64,000 nucleotides of DNA, from positions 22,941 through 86,940 of the forward strand of contig NZ_JAMOLN010000010.1 of assembly GCF_024448165.1 (NCBI RefSeq). The letters are read 5' to 3'. Positions 34,389-43,091 of the stretch are shown here, piece after piece. The stretch is from Streptomyces longispororuber. Its GTDB lineage: Bacteria; Actinomycetota; Actinomycetes; Streptomycetales; Streptomycetaceae. Positions within the stretch are counted from its first letter, which is position 1. The number at the start of each line of letters is the position of its first letter. A program made the position numbers and the translations under genes. The notes under the pieces are model-generated. The model did not search any database, was not told where the DNA came from, and saw nothing but the letters and a program-made list of their open reading frames with translations.

Positions 34389-35321
34389 TCAGCCCACCCG
34401 CTCATAGGTAAGGACAGTCTTCGGGTGGTTGCCGATCGTGCGTAGGCGCAGCGGGCCGTCCGAGGACTTCACGTCGAAGCGGTACTTGAGCTCCTCCGGC
34501 GGGCAGTTGACGGTCCTGGTGCCCTGATCGAGCTTGAAGTTGTTCATGGACAGGTTGTACTGGTCGGTGCCGGTGACAATGGCGCTGCCCTTGCATCGCG
34601 GGCCGGTGAGGGACTCGATGACCATGCGTGCCCAGTTACCCGGCTCGACCTGGTGGATGGTCAGCTGCTGGCTGCCGTCCGTGGCTCGCCACCGGCCCAC
34701 GAACCAGGAGTGGATGGGCTTGTACTCCGTGGCCGCCTTGGCGAATCCGGAGCCTTTGCGCCAGGTCAGCGTGGTGGTACGCACCCAGCTGGGATCGACG
34801 AAGTCCACTCGGGTGCCACCGTCGCTGATGCGGGCCTTCGGCCAGACGGTGTACTTTTTGGCCGGGTCGGTGGTCCAGGAGGAGAGGTCCCCGGTGGCGA
34901 CGGCCGCGATCACCTCGTGCGGTTCGTCCCCGTCCCTGCAGTACTGGCCGAAGCCGACCGCGAGCCACACGGTGTCCCGGTACGCCTTTGCCCTGATGCC
35001 GCCGCACGGGTTGGTGCCGGTCTCATAGACCGTCTTCCGGGCGGACCAGGCGTCGCCAGAGGCGTCGCGATGCTGTGCCTCCAGGCCGCGGCGAGTGAAG
35101 CGGAGGGACACCTGCCGGCCGTCGGACAGTTCGAGGACGGTGTGGTCGTCGTCGGCCTCGACGACTCGTGAATCAGGCTTGTCCTCGGGTCCGCGGTGGG
35201 ACTTCGTGTGCTTCGCGCTGCTGCCGGACTGTCCCTTGTCCGATTGCTCGGCGCAGCCGCCGACGGCTGCGCCGAGCATCAGTACCGCTACCGCCCACGC
35301 CGCTGCGCTCTTCGTTCTCAT
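34389..35321 (-). CDS. Lipoprotein, function unknown
   Basis: The 310-residue product has a lipoprotein signal (basic MRTKS, hydrophobic AVAVLMLGAAV, lipobox VGGC) and a Ser/Lys-rich linker (about 25-50). The globular part has VLELSDGRQVSLRFTRRGLE, YRDTVWLAVGFGQYCRDGDE, VTGTDQYNLSMNNFKLDQGT and a conserved-looking pair CPPEELKYRFDVKSSDG. I do not recognise the family. It is flanked by the two copies of an IS end, so it may have been moved with, or trapped between, insertion elements. It is transcribed in the same direction as the other lipoprotein gene but is separated from it by the IS remnant. Confidence 0.75.
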   Translation of the reverse strand: MRTKSAAAWAVAVLMLGAAVGGCAEQSDKGQSGSSAKHTKSHRGPEDKPDSRVVEADDDHTVLELSDGRQVSLRFTRRGLEAQHRDASGDAWSARKTVYETGTNPCGGIRAKAYRDTVWLAVGFGQYCRDGDEPHEVIAAVATGDLSSWTTDPAKKYTVWPKARISDGGTRVDFVDPSWVRTTTLTWRKGSGFAKAATEYKPIHSWFVGRWRATDGSQQLTIHQVEPGNWARMVIESLTGPRCKGSAIVTGTDQYNLSMNNFKLDQGTRTVNCPPEELKYRFDVKSSDGPLRLRTIGNHPKTVLTYERVG

Positions 35322-35485
35322 GCCGTGTCAGCCCCCCTGTACCCCGCGCCGCGATGCCCGGGCCGGTGAGTGGCACGAACTCGGCGATGATAGTCAGTGG
35401 GCGGCCCGCCCCGCTCGGCCCCCGACACGGTGCGGCCCCGGCGGTTCCGTCACTCGTCGAGGACGGCGGCGACCGCACCCGGCCC

Positions 35486-35577
35486 GGGCCGTCGCCTCCC
35501 GCGCCTCCAACTCCCCGATCAGCGACCCCATCAGCGTCGCCTCCTTCACCGACACGGCAGAGACCCGACCACGCCGC
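35486..35577 (-). mobile_element. IS end, copy 2 of a direct repeat
   Basis: The segment repeats the beginning of the accessory gene (MGSLIGELEAREA) with GGAGG before its ATG at 35533. It then diverges into unrelated sequence. It is all that remains of a second copy of the element at 33548-34375. Confidence 0.6.
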
Positions 35578-35639
35578 CATCACCCACAACCACGATCTCC
35601 CAGCTCAAACCATCGGGGCCGTCCCCGGAAGAGAGCTGC

Positions 35640-36025
35640 ACCCGTTGATCTTCGCAAGCTTTGCGGGTGGCCATGAGCTGGGGCATGCCCACCTGCACCT
35701 GGCCGACGGAGCGCCAGAGGACGTCGGCCGTGCCGAGCAGCGTGGCGGCCGATGCCGGTGCGGACACGGCCACCGCCGCGGCCAAGAGGTCGATGGCCAT
35801 AGCGGCCCCGAGGAGGTCGTGCAGCCGGTGTTTGATGGTCAGGGCGTCGCGGGCGTACCGCCCGGCCGCAGTCGGATCGCCACTTGCCAGCGAAGCCGTG
35901 GCCAGGGAGTACAGGGAGTAGGCACGCATCCACAGCTCACCGTGCTGCTCGCATTCCGTGCACAGTGCCCACCATCCACCGGCCGCACCGCGTCCCTCGC
36001 TCACCCCAGCCCGGATTGCGCGCAA
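35640..36025 (-). pseudogene. C-terminal fragment of a LuxR/TPR-type ATPase regulator
   Basis: The frame reads CTECEQHGELWMRAYSLYSL, ATASLASGDPTAAGRYARDA, LTIKHRLHDLLGAAMAIDLL and AATLLGTADVLWRSVGQ. This is the tetratricopeptide-like C-terminal part of large streptomycete AfsR/LuxR-type regulators (AAA ATPase with helical repeats). The ATPase domain before it and the HTH that normally follows are absent. Text after KACEDQ is unrelated and runs into the IS remnant, so insertion or deletion at the IS end probably destroyed the gene. Confidence 0.6.
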
Positions 36026-36056
36026 GGCCCCGCACGGGCGCCCTGCTCAGCCGCTG

Positions 36057-37577
36057 TCATCCGGCGTCGTACGTATCCGGTGCCCAGCCTGACAGCAGCG
36101 CCTGGGCCTGGAAAGCGATCCACAGGTCGGTGAGATCACCGGTCTCGGCGATCGTACGGGCCGTGAGCTGTTCGACCCGCTGCATGCGGTACATCACCGT
36201 CTGCTTGTGCACGTTGAGCGCCGCGGCGGTGCGCTGCCAGGAACGGCGGTGGCGCAAGAAGGCGTGGAGGGATGCGGTGAGTTCCGTGCCGTGGTCCGCG
36301 TCATAAGCGAGCAGCGGGCCGAGCACCCGGTCCACCACGGCGCGCGCCTCTTCAGGCGTGCGCAACAGCTGGTAGGGAGCGCTCTCGTCGTAACGGGCGA
36401 TCAGTCCTGGCGTGCGGTGGGCCACGGAGAGGGCCCACACGGCCTCGTGGCGAGCGATGGGGATCCGGTCCGAGGCGTCCACCAGGGCGCTGAAGCCGAG
36501 TGCGGAGTGAGCGCCCAGCTTCTGCCGCAGCGTCGGAAGCAGCAGCGGTGCGTCATGGATCAGCGCGAACAGCAGCCCCCCGTCCTTGGACAAGAGGTGC
36601 GGGATACGCCTTCGGCCCAGGGCCAGATGAAGGTCGCGCTGACCGGGAGTGTCGTCGTGACGTGCGGCCACGACGACGGATCGGGAGGGATCAAGCCCCG
36701 CAGACGTCAGCTCGCGAGCTGCGGCGTCCCGATCGAGGCGTGCGTCGAGGAGTTGAGCGAGGAGTTCCGCACCGACGCGACGCTCGTGCTCGCGGATCAT
36801 TGCCTGATGAGCGGTCTCCACCGCGGCCGCGGTGGCCAGATGGTGCAGCAGCGAGGTGTCTTTGCCGGGGAGATTCACGGCGACGAGCACGGTGGGTTCC
36901 TCGGCGGGGACTTCGACGGCTATGGCCGTGGTCCTGCCGGGAAGGGAGAGGTGGAGCACGCCGGGGATGCGTCCGTCGTGGCTGCCCACTTCAGTCAGGA
37001 GTGCCTGGCGCAGGGCGGGGTCCGGTTCGGCGGCCGCCGGATCCACGGGGTGGGCGCTCGCGGTGTCCAGGAGCAGGAGTCGGCATCGCAGGTCGCGGGC
37101 GAGGCGGGCGGTCGGGGAATCGCCGTTCCGGCTGCCCAGCGCATCGCGCAGTGCACCGTAGATCCGCTCGACCTGGCCCACACGCGCCGACGACTCGCCG
37201 GCGTTGGCGTCGGCGACCGCTCGGGCGATCGCGGCGAAGCTCACCGCGTACGGGGTCGTCAGGACGGATAGCGCACGCTCGTCGGCGGCGCCCGCGAACT
37301 CCCTGTGCAGGGGCGGAGTCTGGGGGTCTTCGCCGATCAGGATGCCGCTGGCGCCGGCGTCGGCGCAGCTGTGCACGAGGGCAGCCTGGGCCGACCCCGC
37401 GCGGGGCAGAGTGCGCCCGTTGCGCATGAGCAGCTCGCCGCCGGCCACCCAGTTCCACGGGCTGTCGAGGTCGGAGGCATGCGCCCAGGTCACGGCACGA
37501 CCGAGGCCCGTGGTCCCGGCGAAGAGCGCGAGCCGCAGGTGGGGCAGGTGAAGTACGTCGGCGACGGTGGCGGGCAC
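36057..37577 (-). CDS. PucR-family transcriptional regulator
   Basis: The 506-residue protein has the N-terminal PucR/purine-catabolism domain (TVADVLHLPHLRLALFAGTT, then WAHASDLDSPWNWVAGGELL and DAGASGILIGEDP). The middle is a GGDEF-like CdaR domain. The C-terminal helix-turn-helix reads LRHRRSWQRTAAALNVHKQT followed by MYRMQRVEQLTARTI. Such activators respond to nitrogen-rich metabolites. It is divergent from a ureohydrolase-transporter pair, 193 bases away, and most likely controls it. Its start at 37577 fits the family. Which metabolite it senses (guanidinobutyrate, agmatine or similar) is inference from the neighbours. Confidence 0.9.
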   Translation of the reverse strand: MPATVADVLHLPHLRLALFAGTTGLGRAVTWAHASDLDSPWNWVAGGELLMRNGRTLPRAGSAQAALVHSCADAGASGILIGEDPQTPPLHREFAGAADERALSVLTTPYAVSFAAIARAVADANAGESSARVGQVERIYGALRDALGSRNGDSPTARLARDLRCRLLLLDTASAHPVDPAAAEPDPALRQALLTEVGSHDGRIPGVLHLSLPGRTTAIAVEVPAEEPTVLVAVNLPGKDTSLLHHLATAAAVETAHQAMIREHERRVGAELLAQLLDARLDRDAAARELTSAGLDPSRSVVVAARHDDTPGQRDLHLALGRRRIPHLLSKDGGLLFALIHDAPLLLPTLRQKLGAHSALGFSALVDASDRIPIARHEAVWALSVAHRTPGLIARYDESAPYQLLRTPEEARAVVDRVLGPLLAYDADHGTELTASLHAFLRHRRSWQRTAAALNVHKQTVMYRMQRVEQLTARTIAETGDLTDLWIAFQAQALLSGWAPDTYDAG

Positions 37578-37636
37578 AGGTCTCTCCAGACGGGATGTTC
37601 GTTGGCCCTGATGGTCTTATGCGATCGCTCAACTGG

Positions 37637-37649
37637 CAATCCGCGATTG
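37637..37649. promoter_or_regulatory. Small palindrome between PucR and ureohydrolase genes
   Basis: CAATC and GATTG flank CGC in the centre of the divergent region, a candidate binding site for the PucR protein. The arms are only five bases, so chance cannot be excluded. Confidence 0.35.
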
Positions 37650-37770
37650 TGTGTTTCGCCTGGTGGATCCGGTTGTGCCGACGGGCGCAGACTCGCTGGA
37701 CCTCGGGGCCCGCGGTGGAGATATCGCGGGGCCCATCGCGCCGTTGCCCCCCGTCCAGAAGGAAGCACCC

Positions 37771-38766
37771 ATGCCGCCCCGCACCGGACCGCTTGAAGAC
37801 GCCTCCCGTACACCGGACGCATCGGTCGTCGGTCAGGTCAACGCCCAGGCCAGTCCCCGCTATGCGGGACTCACCACCTTCGCCCGGCTGCCACGCGCCG
37901 AGGACGTACAGGGCCACCACTATGACGTCGCCGTGGTCGGGGCTCCCTTCGACACGGGAGTGACATACCGGCCCGGCGCCCGGTTCGGGCCGGCCGCCAT
38001 CCGTCAGGCTTCCCGGCTGCTGCGCCCGTACAACCCTCAACTCGATGTGATGCCGTTCCGCGACCAGCAGGTCGTGGACGCGGGCGATCTGCCGTGCAAC
38101 CCGTTCGACATCGAGCAGGCGAGCAAAGAGATCGAAGAGGCTGCGTACGGACTGATTCGCGAGGGCGGGCGCCTGGTGACCCTGGGCGGAGATCACACCA
38201 TCGCGTATCCGCTGCTGCGCGCCATGAACCGGGCTCACGGACCGGTCGCCCTGGTCCACTTCGACGCGCACCTCGACACCTGGGACACCTACTTCGACGC
38301 GCCGCTCACCCACGGCACGCCGTTTCGACGGGCCGCCGAGGAGGGTCTGTTCCTGCCCGCCCGCAGCGCCCACGTCGGTATCCGCGGCTCGCTGTACAGC
38401 CCTCAAGACCTCGCAGACGACGCCGAGTTGGGCTTCACCATCGTGCACTGCGCCGATCTGGAGACAACTCCCGTGCGCGACGTCGTCTCCTTGCTCCGCT
38501 CCCGCATCGGCACAGCACCGCTCTATGTCTCCGTCGACATCGACGTGCTCGATCCCGCGCACGCCCCCGCGACCGGCACGCCGGAAGCGGGTGGCATGAC
38601 CAGCCGCGAACTGCTCGGCATCCTCCGCGGCCTCAAGGGCCTCAACCTGGTCGGCGCGGACATAGTCGAGGTCTCCCCCGCCTACGACCACGCCGACATC
38701 ACCAGCGTCGCCGCGGCCAATCTGGCCTACGAGTTCGTCTCACTCTGCTCACGCGCCCCGCGCTGA
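37771..38766 (+). CDS. Ureohydrolase (agmatinase/guanidinobutyrase type)
   Basis: The 331-residue manganese enzyme splits urea from a guanidino compound. Metal ligands are in [26 protein letters not shown] and [20 protein letters not shown], all in the arginase-family order. The N terminus [20 protein letters not shown] is typical of agmatinases. The ATG at 37771 is used because GAAGGA lies ahead of it; the ORF opens earlier without similarity. It is followed after 38 bases by an MHS transporter and faces a PucR regulator. That suggests uptake and cleavage of an external guanidino acid such as 4-guanidinobutyrate; agmatine is the alternative. The product amines would feed putrescine/GABA catabolism. 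Confidence 0.92.
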   Translation: MPPRTGPLEDASRTPDASVVGQVNAQASPRYAGLTTFARLPRAEDVQGHHYDVAVVGAPFDTGVTYRPGARFGPAAIRQASRLLRPYNPQLDVMPFRDQQVVDAGDLPCNPFDIEQASKEIEEAAYGLIREGGRLVTLGGDHTIAYPLLRAMNRAHGPVALVHFDAHLDTWDTYFDAPLTHGTPFRRAAEEGLFLPARSAHVGIRGSLYSPQDLADDAELGFTIVHCADLETTPVRDVVSLLRSRIGTAPLYVSVDIDVLDPAHAPATGTPEAGGMTSRELLGILRGLKGLNLVGADIVEVSPAYDHADITSVAAANLAYEFVSLCSRAPR

Positions 38767-38804
38767 CCTGCCTCTCCACACCCCTGCGAACGAAGAGAGC
38801 TTTC

Positions 38805-40106
38805 ATGAGCGGCACCCGGACCACGCCCCGCCGCGCCGCACTCGCCGCGCTCACCGGGACCAGCATCGAGTGGTACGACTTCTTCATCTACGCGACCGCG
38901 GCGGCACTGGTCTTCCGCGACGTCTTCTTCCCACCCGACATGGACCCGCTCCTGGGCACGATCGTCGCCTTCGGAACGACATCGTTCGGGTATCTGGGCC
39001 GCCCGGTCGGCGCGGCCCTCTTCGGGCACCTGGGCGACCGTGTCGGGCGCAAACGCACGCTGATCATCACGCTGACGACCATGGGACTCGCCACCTTCGG
39101 CATCGGCCTGCTGCCCACGTATCAGACTGCCGGTGCTCTCGCCCCGCTGCTGCTGATCACCCTGCGCTTCGCGCAAGGCGTGGCAGTGGGCGGGGAGTGG
39201 GGCGGCGCCGCGCTGCTGTCCGTCGAGCACGCACCGCCCGGACGCCGCTGCTTCTACGGCTCCTTCACCCAACTCGGCTCCTCTGTAGGGGCGTTGTGCT
39301 CCTCCCTGGTGTTCACCGCGGCCGAGCACCTGGGCGGCGACCTCACCGACGGCGCCTGGCGCCTGCCTTTCCTGCTCGCCATCCTCATGGTCGCGGTCGG
39401 CCTGGCGGTGCGCCTGTCCGTGGACGAATCCCCGGAGTTCACCGCGGTCCGCGCGGAAGACACCTCACGAGCGCCGTTGCGCGAGGTACTGAGCAAGATG
39501 CCGGGCACAGTCCTCACCGGAGCCGGCGCCATGCTGGTCGCCACCGGCGGCTACTACGTGACGTCGTCCTTCTTCATCTCCTACGGCCACGGCCAGGGAG
39601 GCATGCCTGTCTCGACCCTGCTCAACTCACTCACCGTGGCCGCACTGTGCGAGATCCTCTTCATGCCGCTGGCGGGATGGCTGGGCGACCGCTGGCAGCC
39701 GCAGTACGTGGTGATCATCGGCCTGCTGGGAATCGCGATCATGGCTGTCCCTCTCTTCCTCGCATCCCACAGCGGCTCGGCTCTCCTGGTGTACGCGGCG
39801 AGCGCTGTGATCGCCTTCTGCACCGCCTGCAACTACGGCCCCATGGCGTACGTGCTCTCCCAGCTCTTTCCGGCCCGCGTCCGGTACACGGGCACCTCCC
39901 TCTCGTACCAGCTCTCCGCTCTCACTGCCGGTGCCCTCACCCCGATCATCCTGCCGAGCCTGCTCGCGGCAGCCGGGGGCAATCCCGCGCTCGTCCTCGG
40001 CTATCTCGCCCTCCTCTGCCTGGCTGCCTGCGCCTGCGTCATGGCCACCCGCCGCCACATGGACACACCCGCCGCGCCCTCTCCCCAACCAGCAGGTTCA
40101 CCGTGA
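38805..40106 (+). CDS. MHS-family major facilitator transporter
   Basis: The 433-residue protein has 12 predicted helices and the marks of the metabolite:H+ symporter group. These are TSIEWYDFFIYATAAALVFR in helix 1, GYLGRPVGAALFGHLGDRVG with motif A RVGRKRTL, and LRFAQGVAVGGEWGGAALLS, where GGEWGG is a signature of the group. Members import organic acids or betaines. The ATG at 38805 has GAAGAGAG upstream and gives a normal length; the far longer frame overlaps the ureohydrolase gene. Co-transcription with that gene is very likely, so the transporter should import its substrate. Confidence 0.92.
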   Translation: MSGTRTTPRRAALAALTGTSIEWYDFFIYATAAALVFRDVFFPPDMDPLLGTIVAFGTTSFGYLGRPVGAALFGHLGDRVGRKRTLIITLTTMGLATFGIGLLPTYQTAGALAPLLLITLRFAQGVAVGGEWGGAALLSVEHAPPGRRCFYGSFTQLGSSVGALCSSLVFTAAEHLGGDLTDGAWRLPFLLAILMVAVGLAVRLSVDESPEFTAVRAEDTSRAPLREVLSKMPGTVLTGAGAMLVATGGYYVTSSFFISYGHGQGGMPVSTLLNSLTVAALCEILFMPLAGWLGDRWQPQYVVIIGLLGIAIMAVPLFLASHSGSALLVYAASAVIAFCTACNYGPMAYVLSQLFPARVRYTGTSLSYQLSALTAGALTPIILPSLLAAAGGNPALVLGYLALLCLAACACVMATRRHMDTPAAPSPQPAGSP

Positions 40107-40259
40107 TCCGGAAGATGTCCAATCGACGGTGCGGTCGGTGGTGTCGCAGCCACTGAACTGGTCGCTCGCCACCCTCATGACCAGCCGAGAGCGTCGCAGG
40201 ACGCCCGCGTCCGGCTGAGCGAGGAGGACGAAACCGACGACCTGAGCCCCGAACCGTGA

Positions 40260-40979
40260 TCAGGTGTTCAGGAACTGCTGGAACAGCTGCTGGAGATGGC
40301 TGTCGAACTCCCGCCGGTCCTTGCTCAGCCACTCCTTGACCATTGCGGTGTACTCGTCGACGACGATCTCGAACGCACCGGTCTCGACACCGCCGAGAGT
40401 GATACGGGCGACCTCGGCTGGGTCCATCTTGGGCACGTCGTAGCCCTTCATCATGTCCGTGTCGGCCGCCCCGAGGTGAACCGAGGAGACGAGCGTGCCC
40501 TGGCCGGCCAGTTCCTGGCGCAGCGCATTGCTCATGTTCCAGACCGCGGCCTTGGAGACCGCGTAGGCGCTGTGGCCGGGTGAGACGAGCCAGGATGCCG
40601 AAGAGGCGATGTTCACGATCGCACCCCCGCCGTTCGCCGCGAGGACCGGCGCGAAGGCGCGGGTCATGGACAGCGTGCCCCAGAAGTTCACGTCCAGTGC
40701 GGTGCGGACTGCGTCCAGGTCGCCGAGCAGGTCGCCGCCTGCGACTCCAGCGTTGTTGACGAGCAGGTTCACGTCGCCCGCCGTGCGGGCCGCCGCCGAG
40801 ACGGCGTCCGGGTCGCAGATGTCCAGGGCGAGGACCTCGACACCGTCGAGGTCGACGGACTCGGGTCGGCGGGCAGTCGCGTAGACCTTCGCTCCCCGCT
40901 CGACGAGTTGGGCAGCAAGCTGACGGCCGATGCCGCGGTTGGCTCCGGTCACGAGCGCGGTGGCTCCGTTGATGTCCAT
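40260..40979 (-). CDS. Short-chain dehydrogenase/reductase (paralogue of 20577-21263)
   Basis: The 239-residue classical SDR has LVTGANRGIGRQLAAQLV (cofactor site), LLVNNAGVAGGDL, a Ser in SSASWLVSPG and the catalytic YAVSKAAVWNM. The text ALDICDPDAV after ARRPESVD resembles the SDR at 20577, so the two are paralogues; the C terminus (HLQQLFQQFLNT) is different. The ATG at 40979 (MDINGATAL) follows a promoter overlapped by a strong palindrome typical of MerR-type activators. No MerR gene is next to it. The substrate is unknown, but regulation of this kind often accompanies reduction of toxic carbonyls. Confidence 0.92.
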   Translation of the reverse strand: MDINGATALVTGANRGIGRQLAAQLVERGAKVYATARRPESVDLDGVEVLALDICDPDAVSAAARTAGDVNLLVNNAGVAGGDLLGDLDAVRTALDVNFWGTLSMTRAFAPVLAANGGGAIVNIASSASWLVSPGHSAYAVSKAAVWNMSNALRQELAGQGTLVSSVHLGAADTDMMKGYDVPKMDPAEVARITLGGVETGAFEIVVDEYTAMVKEWLSKDRREFDSHLQQLFQQFLNT

Positions 40980-40992
40980 GACGCACACACTA

Positions 40993-41016
40993 GAACCTCA
41001 CGTCAACGTGAGGTTC
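40993..41016 (-). promoter_or_regulatory. MerR-type operator and stretched promoter of the SDR gene
   Basis: GAACCTCACGT and ACGTGAGGTTC are perfect 11-bp arms with a 2-base centre. Read toward the SDR, GTGAAC (-35-like) and CTAGTG (-10-like) lie 19 bases apart with the dyad between them, the overlong spacing used by MerR-family activators. Confidence 0.65.
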
Positions 41017-41097
41017 ACGTCTCATCGTCCCGCAGAGGTGCCCTGTGTATCGCCAAGGACGTAGGGAGATCAGGGCGAATTGCCGTGACCCGCGGGC

Positions 41098-41916
41098 GTG
41101 TTGGAGGGTTTCGAGATCACGCCCCTGAGCCGAAACGCGGTGCGCGCCCAATGCCGACGCCGGTCGGCCCAGGCGGCACTGCCTAGTGCTCTGCCGCATA
41201 CCTTCGCCGGGTTGCGCGAGTGTGGGGCCATTGATGCCAGCTACCTGGCCGAGGCGTCCGCCTATGCTCGGCTCGTGCAGCCGCTTTCCGATAGCAGCAA
41301 TCCATTGATCACAGCGTTCCCAGCCGAGCTTGCAAGTGATGCCGAGGCAGTTTTGGCGGTGATGCCTGAACCTCGACACCAGCCGCATGCCTCGTTCTCG
41401 GTCGTTGTAGAGGGCCAGCAGGTTTTGATCCCCGGGCGCCTCTACAACGACGAGCCGCCAACTGAGGCGGTGACGTCGCTCTCGTCGCGCCAACGGCAGC
41501 TTCTGCACTGCCTGTACTCAAGGCACTGCGACGGAGTGGTCAGGCAGCGTCACCTGGAGCAGGTCGCTGGTTCCACGGACCCGTGGGTCGTCCCCTTCGT
41601 CGTGCAACTGGTTGGCGAGTACGTCTTGGAGATCCTGGTCGTCATCCGCGATGAGCTCCGTGATCTCGCCACGCCCGGCACCTGCGGTCACCTCGCTTAC
41701 GGGCAGTTCATCGTGGACAACCCTGCCTTCTTCGCGCGCACTCAACGGCGAGTCGTGAGCTACTGGAGCTGCTACTACCGGGGCAACTACGCGAGTTTTC
41801 GGGGCTACCCGGGGTGCACTCTTCTTGACCTCCTACGGTCCGCTGCCTCTGACAGAGCAGGGCATCCCTGGCCCAACCTCGCTCCCGCTGGCACCAGGGT
41901 GGACGGCTACTGTTAG
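41098..41916 (+). CDS. Conserved actinobacterial hypothetical protein
   Basis: The 272-residue product is cytoplasmic by prediction. It contains SSRQRQLLHCLYSRHCDGVV, RQRHLEQVAGSTDPWVVPFV, LVGEYVLEILVVIRDELRDL and FFARTQRRVVSYWSCYYR. The string of conserved His, Trp and Tyr suggests a real enzyme or structural protein. I know similar text only from unannotated actinobacterial genes. The GTG at 41098 is the furthest possible start and could be wrong, because the first 60 residues look less conserved. Codon choice is somewhat less GC-biased than in the neighbours, a hint of transfer. Confidence 0.62.
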   Translation: MLEGFEITPLSRNAVRAQCRRRSAQAALPSALPHTFAGLRECGAIDASYLAEASAYARLVQPLSDSSNPLITAFPAELASDAEAVLAVMPEPRHQPHASFSVVVEGQQVLIPGRLYNDEPPTEAVTSLSSRQRQLLHCLYSRHCDGVVRQRHLEQVAGSTDPWVVPFVVQLVGEYVLEILVVIRDELRDLATPGTCGHLAYGQFIVDNPAFFARTQRRVVSYWSCYYRGNYASFRGYPGCTLLDLLRSAASDRAGHPWPNLAPAGTRVDGYC

Positions 41917-42421
41917 TAGGAATCCGTTAAGTCTCGTCGCACCTATCGCGAACTGACCGCCGCGCTCCGCACACTGCGGAGCAGCCACCAGTCCGTGCGA
42001 TTAGGCGCGTGGCGGCGGGCCGCTCGCCCCCGCCTGGAGATCTGGGCGCGCATGTTCCTGGTCCTGGTCCCGTCCTTCTACATGACGCCAGGGTTCCTCA
42101 CCGCAGCGTGGCTGCCGCTCGGCGACGTGGGCGATGGCCTTGCGGATCTCACCTCGGCCCGCGGAACGGACGCCCTCCAACTGAAGGTCCGCCGACCGGC
42201 CGCCACGGCGCGCCCAGCAGAGTCCCGACGCCGTCTCCAACCTCGCAGCCGTCGGCACGGCCGCCCCACGCCGATGCGAGGGGGACGGATATCTCCTGCT
42301 GCACGGGCCCGAGTTGAGAGCCGTCACCGCAGTGGCCGGGAGTCAGCAAGAGGGCGAGGGCAGTGGGGGTGGTTCCGTCAATCGCATCGCCATAGCCACG
42401 TCAGCAGGAGGCACTCCGAGA
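41917..42421. other. Gap containing repeat copy 2
   Basis: About 500 bases hold no supportable gene. The right part (42245-42360) is copy 2 of the dispersed repeat also found at 32030-32150. In this copy the GTG of copy 1 is replaced by AGA. Confidence 0.4.
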
Positions 42422-42997
42422 TCAGTCGCGGCCGAGCAGCGCCGTGGCCATCTGCTGGACGGAACGAGTGAAGCGGCGGGGATCGTCGGGGGGTGTCATG
42501 TGGCGGATGAGGGCGCCGTCGAAGGCGGCGAGCACGGCGTGGGCCACAAAGTCCGCGTCGAGATCGGGACGGGCTTCGCTGAACAGAGTGCCGAGATGGC
42601 GGTGCCAGTGCTGGTAGCTGGGGTCGCGGTACTTGTCCTCGGCGCAGGCTTGCCCGTGTGCGGACAGCAAGGTGGCGTTGCCTTCGGCGATCGCGCCGAG
42701 CGCGTCGAGGAAGGCGAGCAGTCGCTCGGGGGTGGGCGCCCCGGGCCCCAGGGGTGGGGGTCCGTTCTCGATCGCATCGCGCAGTTCCCGGGATCGTTCC
42801 TCCAACAGCGCCTGCAACAGTCCGGCGCGGTTGCCGAAGCGCCGGAAGACGGTGCCTTTCCCGACTCCGGCAAGTGCGGCGACGCGGTCGAGTGACACAT
42901 GGTCTCCGCCGCCTTCGGTCAGGAGTTGCTCGGCCGCACTGAGCACCGCGCGGCGGTTACGGGCCGCGTCGGCGCGTTCGGCCCGCTGTTCAGTCAT
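42422..42997 (-). CDS. TetR/AcrR-family transcriptional regulator
   Basis: The 191-residue product has the standard N-terminal HTH (RRAVLSAAEQLLTEGGGDHV, SLDRVAALAGVGKGTVFRRF, then GNRAGLLQALLEER). Its C-terminal domain includes LLSAHGQACAEDKYRDPSYQ and FDGALIRHMTPPDDPRRFTR. The start at 42997 (MTEQRAERAD) has GGAG five bases upstream. It is divergent from a quinone-oxidoreductase gene, with two copies of a 15-base palindrome between them, so it should repress both. Its last 34 codons are repeated, with changes, in the chimera at 31812, which shows a second relative once existed. Confidence 0.93.
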   Translation of the reverse strand: MTEQRAERADAARNRRAVLSAAEQLLTEGGGDHVSLDRVAALAGVGKGTVFRRFGNRAGLLQALLEERSRELRDAIENGPPPLGPGAPTPERLLAFLDALGAIAEGNATLLSAHGQACAEDKYRDPSYQHWHRHLGTLFSEARPDLDADFVAHAVLAAFDGALIRHMTPPDDPRRFTRSVQQMATALLGRD

Positions 42998-43014
42998 CGG
43001 CACTCCAAGCTAGA

Positions 43015-43063
43015 CGGACTGTCGGTCCGCATATTACCGTGCACCATCCGGACTACCGGTCCG
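43015..43063. promoter_or_regulatory. Two palindromic operators of the TetR regulator
   Basis: CGGACTGTCGGTCCG (43015-43029) and CGGACTACCGGTCCG (43049-43063) are near-identical imperfect palindromes, 34 bases apart from start to start, on either side of an AT-rich ATATTAC that could be a -10 box. Both lie in the 94-base divergent region. Confidence 0.7.
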
Positions 43064-43091
43064 CTTCATGCATGTCTACAGGGGAGATCTC

